A program made the position numbers and the translations under genes. Under the pieces are notes generated by a model, which saw only the letters and a program-made list of their open reading frames with translations, did no database searches and was not told where the DNA came from. A stretch of 64,000 nucleotides of DNA, from the NCBI GenBank assembly GCA_012862575.1, contig BLSF01000094.1, positions 1 to 64,000 of the forward strand. Direction: 5' to 3'. The stretch comes from Parietichytrium sp. I65-24A. Its lineage: Eukaryota > Sar > Bigyra > Thraustochytrida > Thraustochytriidae. Shown here in pieces: positions 50,547 through 60,498 of the stretch; position 1 is the stretch's first letter, and the number at the start of each line of letters is the position of its first letter.

Positions 50547-51275
50547 TTAGACCTTGGCTTCGATCTCGAATTGCGCCAAGCCAGACTCATTCCACCGTCT
50601 CATGAGCTCGTTCTTGGCGTAAATTAGTCTCCGCTGGATGTCTTTGGCCCTGATCTTGTCTTCCAAGACCTTCTTTGAAGACTCGCGGAGGATTTTGGCC
50701 TCTTCTTCCCGCGCCTTTTCGGCCTCTGCCTTGCGGTGCTTTTCTTCTATGAGGCGCAACTTGGTCTTCTTCGCCAGCACCTGCATGGCGATCGAGTCAT
50801 CTCTCTTCTCGCTCTGAGGCGACTTGTACGTGCTGTACGCAGATGAATTAATATTCTTGTTGTTCGAGGTGTCCTCCTGCGAGTCCTGTGCAACTTTCTT
50901 TGCGCTCAGGGACGTGACGATGTTGCCTCTGCGAACGCGCTGCTTAGTGACCGATGAAGATGTACGCGGCCTCTTCCCGCTTTGCCTCAGAGGACCTTTC
51001 TCGCTTGGCAGACTGTCCGCAGAATTCCGGCGCTGAGCGGAATCCTCTTTCAAAATGGTGCTCTCTGGCGCATCTTCCGAGGCGAGCGCCGGAAAGGTCT
51101 TGCTGCGCTTTGCCCTCCCCGACTTTCTGCGCAGCAACCCGGTCGTGGTGCTCGGTCTCCTGCTGAGCACACCCGCGTTCGGCTTGACCGGGGTTAAAGC
51201 TTCAATCGTCATCGTCTTGGCCGAGAGCGCGTCTTGCAGCATGCCTGCCTTGTTTGGGCGCACCTTGGTTGCCAT
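50547..51275 (-). CDS. Basic, Ser/Lys/Arg-rich protein with C-terminal coiled coil, unknown
   Basis: 242 aa from ATG at 51275 (AAGATGGCA). An open frame continues 49 codons upstream without ATG. The N-terminal 150 residues are highly basic and Ser/Thr-rich with possible nuclear-localisation clusters (RRKSGRAKRSK, SGKRPRTSS). The C-terminal 75 residues (LRLIEEKHRKAEAEKAREEE onward) predict a charged helix ending in RRLIYAKNELMRRWNESGLAQF. No known family recognised. The composition suits a chromatin, spindle or cytoskeleton-associated protein, but that is only a guess. It is flanked by gene-poor DNA on both sides. Confidence 0.55.
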   Translation of the reverse strand: MATKVRPNKAGMLQDALSAKTMTIEALTPVKPNAGVLSRRPSTTTGLLRRKSGRAKRSKTFPALASEDAPESTILKEDSAQRRNSADSLPSEKGPLRQSGKRPRTSSSVTKQRVRRGNIVTSLSAKKVAQDSQEDTSNNKNINSSAYSTYKSPQSEKRDDSIAMQVLAKKTKLRLIEEKHRKAEAEKAREEEAKILRESSKKVLEDKIRAKDIQRRLIYAKNELMRRWNESGLAQFEIEAKV

Positions 51276-52619
51276 CTTGGTTAGGCGCGCTGCCACAACC
51301 GCCCGACGTATTCTTTGCTGACTTTTGCGCCCAAGACCTTTGCGCGTCTCAAAGCATCGCACTTCCGAGCCCGTCTCGGAGACAGCACAGGCCTCAATGA
51401 CAGCCACAATCGATTCTGTCAATCTCTCTTGCTTCCAAGATGGTTGAGCCTTCCTTCCACTGGCTGGTTATGCTCAACGTGTAACTTTCGTCTTTCACAA
51501 CACCCACATATGCCGTCGCGGCGGGGATGCCGCGACAGCATATATCCCTTACGAGGAGCAAGTAGCTTCCGATCCCTTGGCGTGGCGCAGGATTTACACC
51601 TTGCTAGGACAGAGATATAAGAACACCAGCCCAACTGTGCGGGGGGAAGTCACTGCGCGCGGAAGCCACCAGCCATGTACCGGCAGAGCTACTTGGGAGG
51701 GTAGAGATCTCCCGCGGGCTCTCCACATCGTCGCTGATGATGAGTGTGTTTGTAACGCGGCCTATTCCAAGAAGGCAAAGCCAGTCGAAAAGCTAAAGAA
51801 GGGCCGTAAGCAGTCGAGGGAGGTAGGCCTAGGAACAGTCGTGCATGCACTGCGCGTGTGAAAGCTGTGCGAGCGGCTCTCGGTAGTCTTTTCCGACGGA
51901 GAAAATGCCGCCCAACAACTAACAGTTTCGCTTTCGCCAAAGTCGACCTTTTTCCTTCGCCACCGCAGCAGCTCGAGAACAAAGTATCAAACACATTAGC
52001 TCTTCCCCGTTGGCGCGTGAATCGACTCCCATAGTTGCCACGCACGCACCACACCAATTCAAAGCTGCCTGATGCACAGCTCCTTCAAAAAGCTGCACAT
52101 TCAGGGGTCACATGAAAATAAAAACCCACTCCTGTTTTGTTTTTGCGTTTTGCGCAGCTTTCGTTTTCATTTTCATTCCCATTTCGAAACCATCTTTCAA
52201 TTAAAATAAACCAGTCTTGCCTCGCAGTCATTGTGTATCATTTCTCTCACCATGTTTGACAGTGACTATTCATCCGTTGCCGGACACCTTAGGATGTTTT
52301 AGCGATTTCCTCTAAGAGGCAGTGCAAGCCAAACATTGGAGCTCATGTGCGAAACACATGTTCAACTAACGATGGATGTTTCATTTTGAAACCTCCATAG
52401 CTCTATGGTTGATGCTGGGCGGCGTTTCTCGTTCGCGCACGCTGATGAATGTGGCAAATTGACGGTGATGGTGAACTCGGCAATGGGCTTGACAATCTTG
52501 GAAAAGAAAGTCAAAGCCTCGCCCGGCTCGTTGTTCGTTGAAACTTGGTGGTATTACTACCTATTTAACTAAATTCACATAAGATATCTTGATTGAAGGT
52601 TTTAATTTATCTTCTTCAC
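51276..52619. other. spacer, no gene seen
   Basis: Upstream region of the basic protein gene. It has a TGACAGTGA motif at 52257-52265 and A/T-rich DNA around 52110-52230. No recognisable gene. Confidence 0.45.
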
Positions 52620-52989
52620 ATGGCATCAGAGAAGGAAGGGAGGAAATATAAGTATGGATATGTGACATTGATGGACGGACGCACGAAAGCAGACTCAGAA
52701 CATTCCGCGCAAGTTCGCGAACGTACCACAGACACACTAGTAGCAACACTACCCAATGACATATCTCCAGCGGTAGCGAACCTCGCACTCGCAGCGTTCC
52801 CCGATTGTTCCAGCACGGAAATCCCAGTGACCTGCAATTTTCCTGGCCGTAAGTTTAGTTTCCTGAATTATTCTGAATCTCCAGTGTGTTCCTGTGTCCT
52901 GTTTCCTGTGGCCACAAATGCAGCAAAAACGGAGAAGGAGTTCAAGATGTCATGTCTGCTATGTTTGACTACAGCCAAGAGTGGTCTTG
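52620..52989 (+). CDS. Possible small two-exon gene, unrecognised
   Basis: The ATG at 52620 opens a frame through 52989 (stop at 52993-52995). A GTAAGT donor at 52849 and an AAATGCAG acceptor ending 52923 delimit a 75-nt, T-rich, intron-like segment. It has no stop and a length divisible by three, so both retained and spliced forms stay in frame. The spliced product is about 99 aa, beginning MASEKEGRKYKYGYVTL. No known domain; a gene fragment or chance frame is possible. Confidence 0.3.
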
Positions 52990-53020
52990 TCTAAGAGCGC
53001 AGAGATAATCACGGCATGAG

Positions 53021-53052
53021 ATAATGTGATAATGTGATAATGTGATAATGTG
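53021..53052. repeat. ATAATGTG octamer array x4
   Basis: Four exact head-to-tail ATAATGTG units, about 290 bp upstream of the RBR ligase gene. Confidence 0.95.
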
Positions 53053-53342
53053 GTTGTCAGTCGGCTTTACAGTTGATACGAGCGTTCAGCAATGTTCAGC
53101 AATTGTTGCTTGTTGTTGGTTGCTTGTTGTTCGTAGAACGTAGATCGTAGATCGCGTGCAGCACAGAGAACTTGAACTCGTCCAACCCGGACCAGACTCG
53201 AAATACTGTGATTGCCAGTGCACTTTGTCTTGTGTTGTATTCTATTCTATTGTATTCTATTGGAGAGAGAAAGCGAGCTGTCGTTCTGCGATAGTTCGAG
53301 TGACTGGAAAGAGAGCGGCACAAGTCTCGGGGCTCTTGTAGG

Positions 53343-54839
53343 ATGATGGCAGCTGCGGAGGCAGACGCTGGTGCGGAATGTTTCGCAAAGACCCTCCCGG
53401 AGAATGAGAATGACAACGAGAACCGCGGTGCCCAGGATGATGAGATTGTGGCGCTGGAGAGCATTTTGGATGAGAACTTTCGAGTCGTGCGTGGGAAGCG
53501 ACGAGACGGAGTGGAGTTGGAGCTCCGAGTGGAGTTGGCTTTGCAAGGAAGCGTCAGAGTGCGGTTCGCGCAACCCGAGTTGCATGAGGATGAGCAAACT
53601 GAGACGGTGGATCAGCTGCCAGAGATGCGGCTCAAGGTCTTCCTTCCTAATGGCTACCCAACAGATTGCCCGCCGGCTATTGAGAGCGTTGATTGCTTCT
53701 GGAGTCACGACGGGAGTATGGCCTGGCTCAAAAGCAGACTTTACGAGATGTTTGAAGCCGGGGTGCCCGTCCTCTTCAGTTGGTACGAGTTTGCCAAATA
53801 CGAATATGCTGGGGAGCTGCAAAACAACGTAGTGGCTTTGGACGAGCTTGTGACACGAGATTGGTTTCTGGGGCTTTCAGCAGAGCTGCAAGAATCAGCG
53901 TTCCTGAGAGATTTCCACGACTGTGGGATCTGCTTCGACACGTTTCCCGGGAAAGAGATGGTCAGGCTTCCGTGCGAGCACAACTATTGCAGAGGTTGCA
54001 GCGAGGCGTTCGCTGAAATAGCTGTGAGGGAAGGAGCAGTGAAGAAACTAATCTGCCCTGAGCCAGGCTGCGGCTGTGTATTTCCTCCCCACATCGTGCA
54101 CGAGCTGTGTGGCCCAGATCTTGTTGACAAATACGAACGGTTCATGCTCGAGGCAGCCTTGCTCGACATGGGCGACATCAAATACTGCCCTCGGTGCCAG
54201 TCTGTTTGCGTCGCGGACGATGCTGATTTGGCGCAATGTGTACAATGCATGTTTGCTTTCTGCCCTGGTTGCAGTCTGGGATTTCACCCAAATAGGACGT
54301 GCGCCGAAGAGCTGAGTTATCTCAAGCGACGAATGGGTGAAAAGCCAAAGCAATCGACGGCTAACCGAGCGGCCAATCTGCTCGCGGAGCTGGAAACCAT
54401 GCGCGCATTGCAGCTCAGTAATATGCGTCAGTGCCCAGGCTGCAAAACGTTCACAATCCGCGAAGACGGATGCTCGAAAATGACTTGTAGGTGCGGTGTG
54501 ATCTGGTGTTACAGGTGCTGCGTAGATATCTCTGTTGAAAGGTACGATCACTTTAGAAAAGGACAATGCAAGGGGGCTTTGTGGACCGATGAATTCTCCA
54601 ACAAAGCCCGAAGGACGATTGAGTTGGCCCAGCGGAAGGCTGGTCTTGTAATCCAGCAGAAACTGGGCAACGCTGTGACAAACTGCCCTTGTTGCGCCCA
54701 GTCGAATGTCAAAGTCAACAAAAACAATCACATCAATTGCAAATACTGCAAGACGTCATACTGCTATACTTGTCGCAAAAGAATCACTTCTTTGGAGCAT
54801 TTTCGCGCACCGTCAGAGTGCAAGCAGCATAGTATTTGA
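53343..54839 (+). CDS. RNF14-like RWD/RBR E3 ubiquitin ligase
   Basis: 498 aa, one exon. An N-terminal RWD domain (about 32-145: DEIVALESILDENF, then FLPNGYPTDCPP) precedes the RBR unit. RING1 starts about 195 (CGICFDTFPGKEMVRLPC with HNYCRGC), the IBR runs about 275-325 (YCPRCQSVCVADD, AQCVQCMFAFCPGCSLGFH), and RING2 starts about 364 (CPGCKTFTIREDGCSKMTC). The Cys in DGCSKM is the expected thioester-forming residue. A further Cys-rich module near the C-terminus (NCPCCAQSNVK, NCKYCKTSYCYTCRK) also occurs in plant and protist RNF14-like proteins. RNF14 ubiquitinates stalled-translation factors and crosslinked ribosomes in animals; the same role here is inferred. An MM start offers two adjacent ATGs. 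Confidence 0.92.
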   Translation: MMAAAEADAGAECFAKTLPENENDNENRGAQDDEIVALESILDENFRVVRGKRRDGVELELRVELALQGSVRVRFAQPELHEDEQTETVDQLPEMRLKVFLPNGYPTDCPPAIESVDCFWSHDGSMAWLKSRLYEMFEAGVPVLFSWYEFAKYEYAGELQNNVVALDELVTRDWFLGLSAELQESAFLRDFHDCGICFDTFPGKEMVRLPCEHNYCRGCSEAFAEIAVREGAVKKLICPEPGCGCVFPPHIVHELCGPDLVDKYERFMLEAALLDMGDIKYCPRCQSVCVADDADLAQCVQCMFAFCPGCSLGFHPNRTCAEELSYLKRRMGEKPKQSTANRAANLLAELETMRALQLSNMRQCPGCKTFTIREDGCSKMTCRCGVIWCYRCCVDISVERYDHFRKGQCKGALWTDEFSNKARRTIELAQRKAGLVIQQKLGNAVTNCPCCAQSNVKVNKNNHINCKYCKTSYCYTCRKRITSLEHFRAPSECKQHSI

Positions 54840-54863
54840 CACCCTCTACTCCGAGCTTTCACA

Positions 54864-54869
54864 AATAAA
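54864..54869 (+). terminator. candidate polyadenylation signal AATAAA for RBR gene
   Basis: AATAAA begins 25 nt past the RBR stop codon, within the 165 bp gap to the convergent SET gene. A poly-A tract at 54955-54970 follows. Confidence 0.4.
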
Positions 54870-55004
54870 AATTGTACACTATGTCAGTGATTTATTTTTC
54901 TCTCCTTTTCCCGCCATTAAGAGACAGCATTGTGAGAAGAAGGCAGTTCATGGAAAAAAAAAAAAAAAAAGAGGAAAAGGTGGGTGGGTCCAGCAGACCT
55001 TATG

Positions 55005-58000
55005 TTAAGATTCTTTCCAAAACTTAAATGTTGACGGGGGTGGAGTATGCATCTTCGCATGGTATTGCATGTCCTTTAGCACTCTCATTGTGTTGAGGCT
55101 GAGTGGGTCGACAGCAACGTCAAACCACGGGCTACCGTAGACTTTTTGTTTGTTCTTGAAAGACCAATGAGTTCCTGTAGGCCAAAGCACAGAGGGAGTA
55201 TTTTCGATTCTCTCCATGATCTGTTGCCTGTCAGAATACTTTATTGAACCAAAACAACTCTCCACGTCCGGTAGCGACAAGGAGCCTCGCCGCTCGGCAC
55301 TGAGAGAGGCGTCCGGGGCCGCCACAGTCTGCTTAAACCAGCCGCACATCTGGCCCCACACAAACCCACTTTGATACTTTTTGGTAAAGAGTTTTGCCTT
55401 GTCCTTGTCGTCAGTGGAATAGACCGGTGCGAGCGGGTCCAACGCGCGCTGAAATTTGTCCGCCTGATAATCTCTCCGCTTGCTCCCAGCCGCCGCGACC
55501 TTTTTAAACTCGACTTGCGCCATGAAATCTAGCGGGAACGCGAAAAAACTCAATGGCTTGTGCTCGTGATCCATTGCATGAATGGCTTTTGTGCCAGGGA
55601 ACTCGGCATCAAATGAGTAAATCAGCCCATCGAGCTTCCAAACGTCCCCTCCAATCGGCCGAAAAGGCTCTCGAGCAGAGATTCTATACGCATTGTTTGA
55701 ACTTTTGAAGATGTAGAGCGGCACGAGACCTGGCATAGGCCTCTGAAACACCACAAAAAGTGACGACTTCACGCCAGGAGGAGGAGGGTCACTTTTAATC
55801 CCCTGGTAGCTGTGAAGGGTGATCAACCCGGACAATGCGAGCTCAAATAGCACGAGGGCCTCCGGGCCAGTGTTAGACAGTTCAAGGGTGCCTCTGCTAC
55901 CGTCAAAGTCGAACCAGTAAGGAAGCTGAGGAGCCGCACGGCTTGACTGCTGTGAGACCTCCAAATCGCCTTCCACTTTCGTTTGCAGTTGATCTTCCTC
56001 GTCAGCGACGGGCTCTTCAAGAAGGGCCTCCCCAGAATTGAGTTTGCGAGACTTTCTTACTTTTCCACCTCCTGTTGCTGGACGAGCACCAGCGTTTTTC
56101 TTTGCAGCAGGTTTCTTTGGAGGAGATTTCGAGGAACCCCCGCGCACAGACTCGATGACAGACCCGTCTCGCCCAATGTCAACGTTGCGAACCACGACGG
56201 GCGGCGACTTTAACCCGACATACGCAGTCGACCTGAAGTAAGTGTCTGTGTAAAGATGCCACGTAAGCAGATCGCCAACTGCGGTAAAGTTTGCCGCACT
56301 ACTCTTTGACTTTGCGGTCCAAAACAAGTCTCGCAATGCACGAAGCGCGCCTCTGGCGCCTTCGAGGTTAATCTTGGCGCTTGACTTTCGAAGTTTGTCC
56401 AACTTTCGAAAATACTCAACCTCTGACTCAGATGCGCACGCGCTCAGACCCTTTTGAAGGGCAATGGCAGCAATAGACTCTTCGCCGCTCCACAAATATT
56501 CGGCCATTTGCTGCTCCGAAAGAACTGTGACTGGGGAAGCTACGTGTTCAAGGTTTTGGAACATATCCATAGCCTTCCCATCGCGCTCAGCTGTCAGAAA
56601 GTAGCGCAACTTGTTAAGCGTGATCACGACATTTTGCTTCCTGTTCTCGAAGACTCCGCGCGCCTCAACAGATGCGCCTTCCAAGTCATAAGCGAGGCTC
56701 CCGTTTGGTAAAACCTGTAGGCAAAGCCTATGAGCAAGTTCTTCCTGCTCGAATTCGGCGTATTCAAGGACTAGACTTGTCCATTTCTTCAGCCACAGCG
56801 GAAGCTGATGAAGCGCCGCATGTTTGATTCCATGCCGGGCAAGCCTTTCAGTGTCACGAGGAGTCAACTCAGGCTTGGCACAGGCTTTGACGATGAGAGC
56901 ATTTCTATCGTTAAACAAATGAAAGTCGTTCAAGACCTCTGCAAACGCTCCAGTACCGGCATAGTACAAGAACGATCCTCGGCAACCAACGGATCCACAC
57001 AAGCAAGTAGCAGCGCGAAACTCGTTTTCGTCTTCGGTTACAGACGAATAGTCAAACGTGAGCTCCTCTCCGAACGAAATTTCTCTCAGGGTGTACACAG
57101 TGAGTACATACTTGTTATTTGCGACCATCACAACTGTTGCACAGTTGGGTTCGCAGCTGTGAGACAACCTCGAAGCGTAATTTCCTCGCACAATGGGATC
57201 CACGTATGCAATATCATAGCCATCCTCGTCGTCGTCATGGCGTTCCAATTGCATGTTGTAAAAGTCAGGTAAAATGGGCTTAAAATTCGTCGATCGTTGC
57301 ACATTTTTGATTGCATCCGTCTTCTCGAACCAGCGCCAGCAAGGATAAAGCTCTCCAAAATAATCGGTGATAAAGGTGCCCGACTTGAGACCATCCTTTT
57401 CGATGCACTGCACGCCAACACCTTTCGGATGCAGTCTGAAGGAGTCAAGACCCCAGTTGCGCACTGCAAACAGCACTGCGCCGCAGACGTCACGAATGTT
57501 TTCGCGTGTGAGAAATTCGTCGCCGAGGCCGAGGACGTGACTCAAGATCTCACGAACACGAAGTTCCACATTCGAGTCTTCGGGCTGAGCATAGTCTTCG
57601 TCAGTTTCAGCAAACAGCCCGACGAACCCATTGGGGTCGCCTCCTGCGGAAGATTGCCGTCCCTTCTTGCCCTTCGCGCTGCTCTTCGAGGAGGAGGAGG
57701 ATCGCCTAGCTAGCTCCTCGGCGGAGGGCTTCCCACAAGCTTTCAAAATAGACCGGAGGGAATAAATAATGTTGTGCGCGCGGTAGGTGGGCTGTGAGCC
57801 AACCACGGGCATGATGAGCTGTTGCAAGAAACGGCGCTGAGTTTCTTCGGAGTGTATGTCGCACACCAACTCCAGAACACTAGAGATATTCTTTCGAGTA
57901 TAACAATCTAAGCCCCAGGTGTTTGCCTCCTGGACGGACGTGCCGATTTCTAGCCGCTGCTTTCGCGCAAGTGCAGATCTTGCACATGCCACCTTCCTCG

Positions 58001-59927
58001 ATTTGCATTTCAAGTCTGTGTCAAATGTGTTTTTCAAGAGGCTGAAAGGCACTTGTTTCTCACATGCGTCAGTTTCACCACACAGGGGCTCTTTCTTAGT
58101 GTCCAATATTTGCACGAGCTCGCTTCGGTGAAGTTGTTCGATCCCCTCTGCAACGACGTAGTGATCAAGCGGCTCATAAGGTCTTTTAGGGTAAGGAGAG
58201 CGGTTCCAGTTCCCGGACAGATACGGCTCACTCCTCGCATTTTCATCCAGTGCGTGGCGCACTTTGGTCATCCGCAAGTATATTGCGTGATTTTGGAGTG
58301 TTCCCGGTTCGCCAAAGTCTTCGCCAATTTCAGGCTGGAAAGTTCCCTCAGAGCCCTTCTTTTTCCCCTTCTCTTTCCCGTTCGCGGCCGCTTTCTTACT
58401 GGCAAAGAGCTGCTTCTTTCGGGCTCCATCTGCGGCTGCGTAGGTGGGCAGTTCCGCGGCGGCATTGCTAACAACGACAACTTGCTCGTCAGCGAATTCG
58501 CGATCACGCATAGCCTCTCGATTCGCTCTCGTCTCACGAGCGTGAGCGGCCATCTCCTCAACGTTCTTCACCGCCACTCGAACGATAGACTGGCAGACCT
58601 GACAAGCCAACGGGGTCGGCCCCATTTCTTTCGCGACTTGCCGAACTAATTTCGGCACGTCAACAAATAATTGCGCAGAATCCCTCAGGCCAAAAAGAAC
58701 GCGTCGCTGAAAACGAGCTAGTGCCACCGCGTTGCGCAAGGACGCCTCGTCTTCAGCGCCAGTTTCATCAGCTCCAGACTGAGCGCCAACTTTCACTGCC
58801 CGAACCTCCGATTCTCGTTCTTTCGAAATTACCTCGCCAAGGGCTCTATTAACGGCGGCTGGGAAAGACTTCCCTTGGGCCAGCTTGTCCAAAGCCGCGA
58901 GGACTCGCGACAAATCCGCGTCGGATTTCTCTCCAGGAACCTGCGCCAGCGCCGCCAAAACAGGCAGAAGCCTAGGATCTGCCCTGCCTTCGAGATGCTC
59001 CAAATACGTCGCCAAAGCTGCTGTTGGGGGCCTGTCAAATTCCCCGGAGACTAGCCGCTGCTGCAAGGCATCAAGGCCAGCCTCCGTCTTATCAGCCAAA
59101 CTTTTCCTGATGGCGGACACGAACCAAATCCTCTGCCGGGCAATCTCGTGTTTGAGCTCGCACCGCGGACACCTTGACGCGCTATACCCGCTGCCATAGC
59201 CCCGCGCCGCAGCACAAAAACCGTGAAACGTCTCCGTACACTCGACCGCACCATCTCCGGGAGCCCTGCCATTCCCCATTTCAGCATTCTCAGCATCTTG
59301 AACAGCTTCAACATCGACGCTCTGCAAAAGTGCCGGTCCAGAATACCCTCTGCACACCGTGGCGTTGGTCATCCCACACAGCTGACACGCCACATCGTTA
59401 AAGATCGCAACATCTGCAACATCTGCCACATCATCAGCCTTTTCCAAACTCTCCAAACTCTCCATACTCTCCATACTCTCCGCCGCACAATCTTCGTCAG
59501 CATTGCCAATCTCTCCAATCTTGTCAATCTTGCCATTGTCAATCTCTCCAATCTTGTCAATCGTGCCAATCTTGCCATTGTCAATCTCTCCAATCTTGTC
59601 AATCTTATCAATCTTGTCAATCTTGTCAATCTCTCCAATCTTGTCAACTTTGTCAATTTTGTCAATCTTGTTTCCAATCTTGTCAACATTGAGCACATTG
59701 ATAACATTGATCACGCACGCATCGTGCACCCACGTCCCCGCCACTCCTCTCCCCGCAGCTGGCGCGCCCATCCCCGCATGACACATCCCACAGCAGCGGC
59801 TTTGGGCCAACGCCTTCGCGCCCCTCTGCGTCCCTTTCCCACAGCTCGCAGCTGCGGGGACACCGCACTCTGCGTGGGCCGCGCCGTCCCCGCTCCATGC
59901 CCGCAGACACACCCCGCAGAATGGCAT
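55005..59927 (-). CDS. ATXR3/SDG2-like SET-domain histone methyltransferase with interrupted ePHD finger
   Basis: 1640 aa, one exon. The N-terminus holds cysteine-rich zinc-binding segments of extended-PHD type: CCGMCHAG ending WVHDAC, then CQLCGMTNATVC and CTETFHGFCAAARGYGSG with CPRC. They are split by a repetitive insert of about 100 residues (72-172, DKIGEID-type repeats). The SET domain (about 830-990) has VGVQCIEKDGLKSGTFI, NYASRLSHSCEPNC and EELTFDYSS, then the post-SET CLCGSVGCRG. The long helical C-terminus (to 1640) matches the arrangement of ATXR3/SDG2, the plant H3K4 trimethyltransferase, which also exists in stramenopiles. It probably writes H3K4 methylation at active genes. A Lys-rich region (about 1255-1300, KSPPKKPAAKKNAG) may bind DNA or act as a nuclear signal. 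Confidence 0.88.
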   Translation of the reverse strand: MPFCGVCLRAWSGDGAAHAECGVPAAASCGKGTQRGAKALAQSRCCGMCHAGMGAPAAGRGVAGTWVHDACVINVINVLNVDKIGNKIDKIDKVDKIGEIDKIDKIDKIDKIGEIDNGKIGTIDKIGEIDNGKIDKIGEIGNADEDCAAESMESMESLESLEKADDVADVADVAIFNDVACQLCGMTNATVCRGYSGPALLQSVDVEAVQDAENAEMGNGRAPGDGAVECTETFHGFCAAARGYGSGYSASRCPRCELKHEIARQRIWFVSAIRKSLADKTEAGLDALQQRLVSGEFDRPPTAALATYLEHLEGRADPRLLPVLAALAQVPGEKSDADLSRVLAALDKLAQGKSFPAAVNRALGEVISKERESEVRAVKVGAQSGADETGAEDEASLRNAVALARFQRRVLFGLRDSAQLFVDVPKLVRQVAKEMGPTPLACQVCQSIVRVAVKNVEEMAAHARETRANREAMRDREFADEQVVVVSNAAAELPTYAAADGARKKQLFASKKAAANGKEKGKKKGSEGTFQPEIGEDFGEPGTLQNHAIYLRMTKVRHALDENARSEPYLSGNWNRSPYPKRPYEPLDHYVVAEGIEQLHRSELVQILDTKKEPLCGETDACEKQVPFSLLKNTFDTDLKCKSRKVACARSALARKQRLEIGTSVQEANTWGLDCYTRKNISSVLELVCDIHSEETQRRFLQQLIMPVVGSQPTYRAHNIIYSLRSILKACGKPSAEELARRSSSSSKSSAKGKKGRQSSAGGDPNGFVGLFAETDEDYAQPEDSNVELRVREILSHVLGLGDEFLTRENIRDVCGAVLFAVRNWGLDSFRLHPKGVGVQCIEKDGLKSGTFITDYFGELYPCWRWFEKTDAIKNVQRSTNFKPILPDFYNMQLERHDDDEDGYDIAYVDPIVRGNYASRLSHSCEPNCATVVMVANNKYVLTVYTLREISFGEELTFDYSSVTEDENEFRAATCLCGSVGCRGSFLYYAGTGAFAEVLNDFHLFNDRNALIVKACAKPELTPRDTERLARHGIKHAALHQLPLWLKKWTSLVLEYAEFEQEELAHRLCLQVLPNGSLAYDLEGASVEARGVFENRKQNVVITLNKLRYFLTAERDGKAMDMFQNLEHVASPVTVLSEQQMAEYLWSGEESIAAIALQKGLSACASESEVEYFRKLDKLRKSSAKINLEGARGALRALRDLFWTAKSKSSAANFTAVGDLLTWHLYTDTYFRSTAYVGLKSPPVVVRNVDIGRDGSVIESVRGGSSKSPPKKPAAKKNAGARPATGGGKVRKSRKLNSGEALLEEPVADEEDQLQTKVEGDLEVSQQSSRAAPQLPYWFDFDGSRGTLELSNTGPEALVLFELALSGLITLHSYQGIKSDPPPPGVKSSLFVVFQRPMPGLVPLYIFKSSNNAYRISAREPFRPIGGDVWKLDGLIYSFDAEFPGTKAIHAMDHEHKPLSFFAFPLDFMAQVEFKKVAAAGSKRRDYQADKFQRALDPLAPVYSTDDKDKAKLFTKKYQSGFVWGQMCGWFKQTVAAPDASLSAERRGSLSLPDVESCFGSIKYSDRQQIMERIENTPSVLWPTGTHWSFKNKQKVYGSPWFDVAVDPLSLNTMRVLKDMQYHAKMHTPPPSTFKFWKES
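59505..59713. repeat. in-frame minisatellite (9/18-bp units) in SET gene
   Basis: Tandem CTTGTCAAT and CTCTCCAAT nonamers in varied order, all multiples of nine, encode the minus-strand I-D-K and I-G-E peptides. Because the unit length keeps the frame, copy-number change would alter protein length without disrupting it. Confidence 0.95.
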
Positions 59928-60498
59928 GTCGTCCCGGCTGTCTGTCTACCTGTGGGGTGTGGGGCTGTGGGGCTGTGGGGTGGACTTGTGGGGGTGGGGG
60001 AAACAACTGTGGGAGGGGGAACCGATACCGTCGCTTACGTAGAGGGGTGGGTGTACGCGCGTACTCGGCTAGTACGCAGACACACGCGCGGGTTCTGGAG
60101 CCTTGGAAATCCTTGAAAGTCTAGACTCTGGGGGTGCTAGGAAAGGAGGTAGGAGAGGGGTACTGGGTGCAGGGAAGTGCTCTCTGTTCACGAGCATTCC
60201 CTGGGTTTGAACTGTTTGAACGAGCAAATTTTTGAAATTTTAAAAATTTAAAAATTTGAAATTTCTGTTCTGGGAATTTGAGTTTTGAACTTTCGAATTT
60301 TTGAGATTTGAATTTTATGATGAAATCGATGATGTGTCTGAGCTCCGGTGATGACATTGATGTGTTGGCAGCAGCAACGCGACGACCGTGTGACATCGAA
60401 TAGCGGCACTCACTGCACATCCAAGGTGTGAAGAGAGATGGTGGCTGTTCGAGTCTTTGGCTTTGGAGAGAGAAAATGGCTGCTTCTTTGGTTGCGCA
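59928..60498. other. spacer between SET and lipase genes
   Basis: Short intergenic region with GTGGGGCTGTGGGG repeats (about 59950-60010) just upstream of the SET start codon. AAATTT-rich repeats at 60220-60315 form several inverted repeats. No gene seen. Confidence 0.5.

Noticed and set aside
54048-54731. 227-aa antisense frame within the RBR ligase
   Set aside because: Fully inside a gene with clear zinc-finger motifs on the other strand.
59505-59713. CRISPR-like direct repeats
   Set aside because: Units are contiguous 9-mers with no spacers, inside an open coding frame. No other array in the window has unique spacers either.
59223-60116. 297-aa + strand frame with repeated I-L-S/N-L-V peptides
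   Set aside because: Produced by the in-frame minisatellite of the SET gene; the minus strand has the cysteine motifs.
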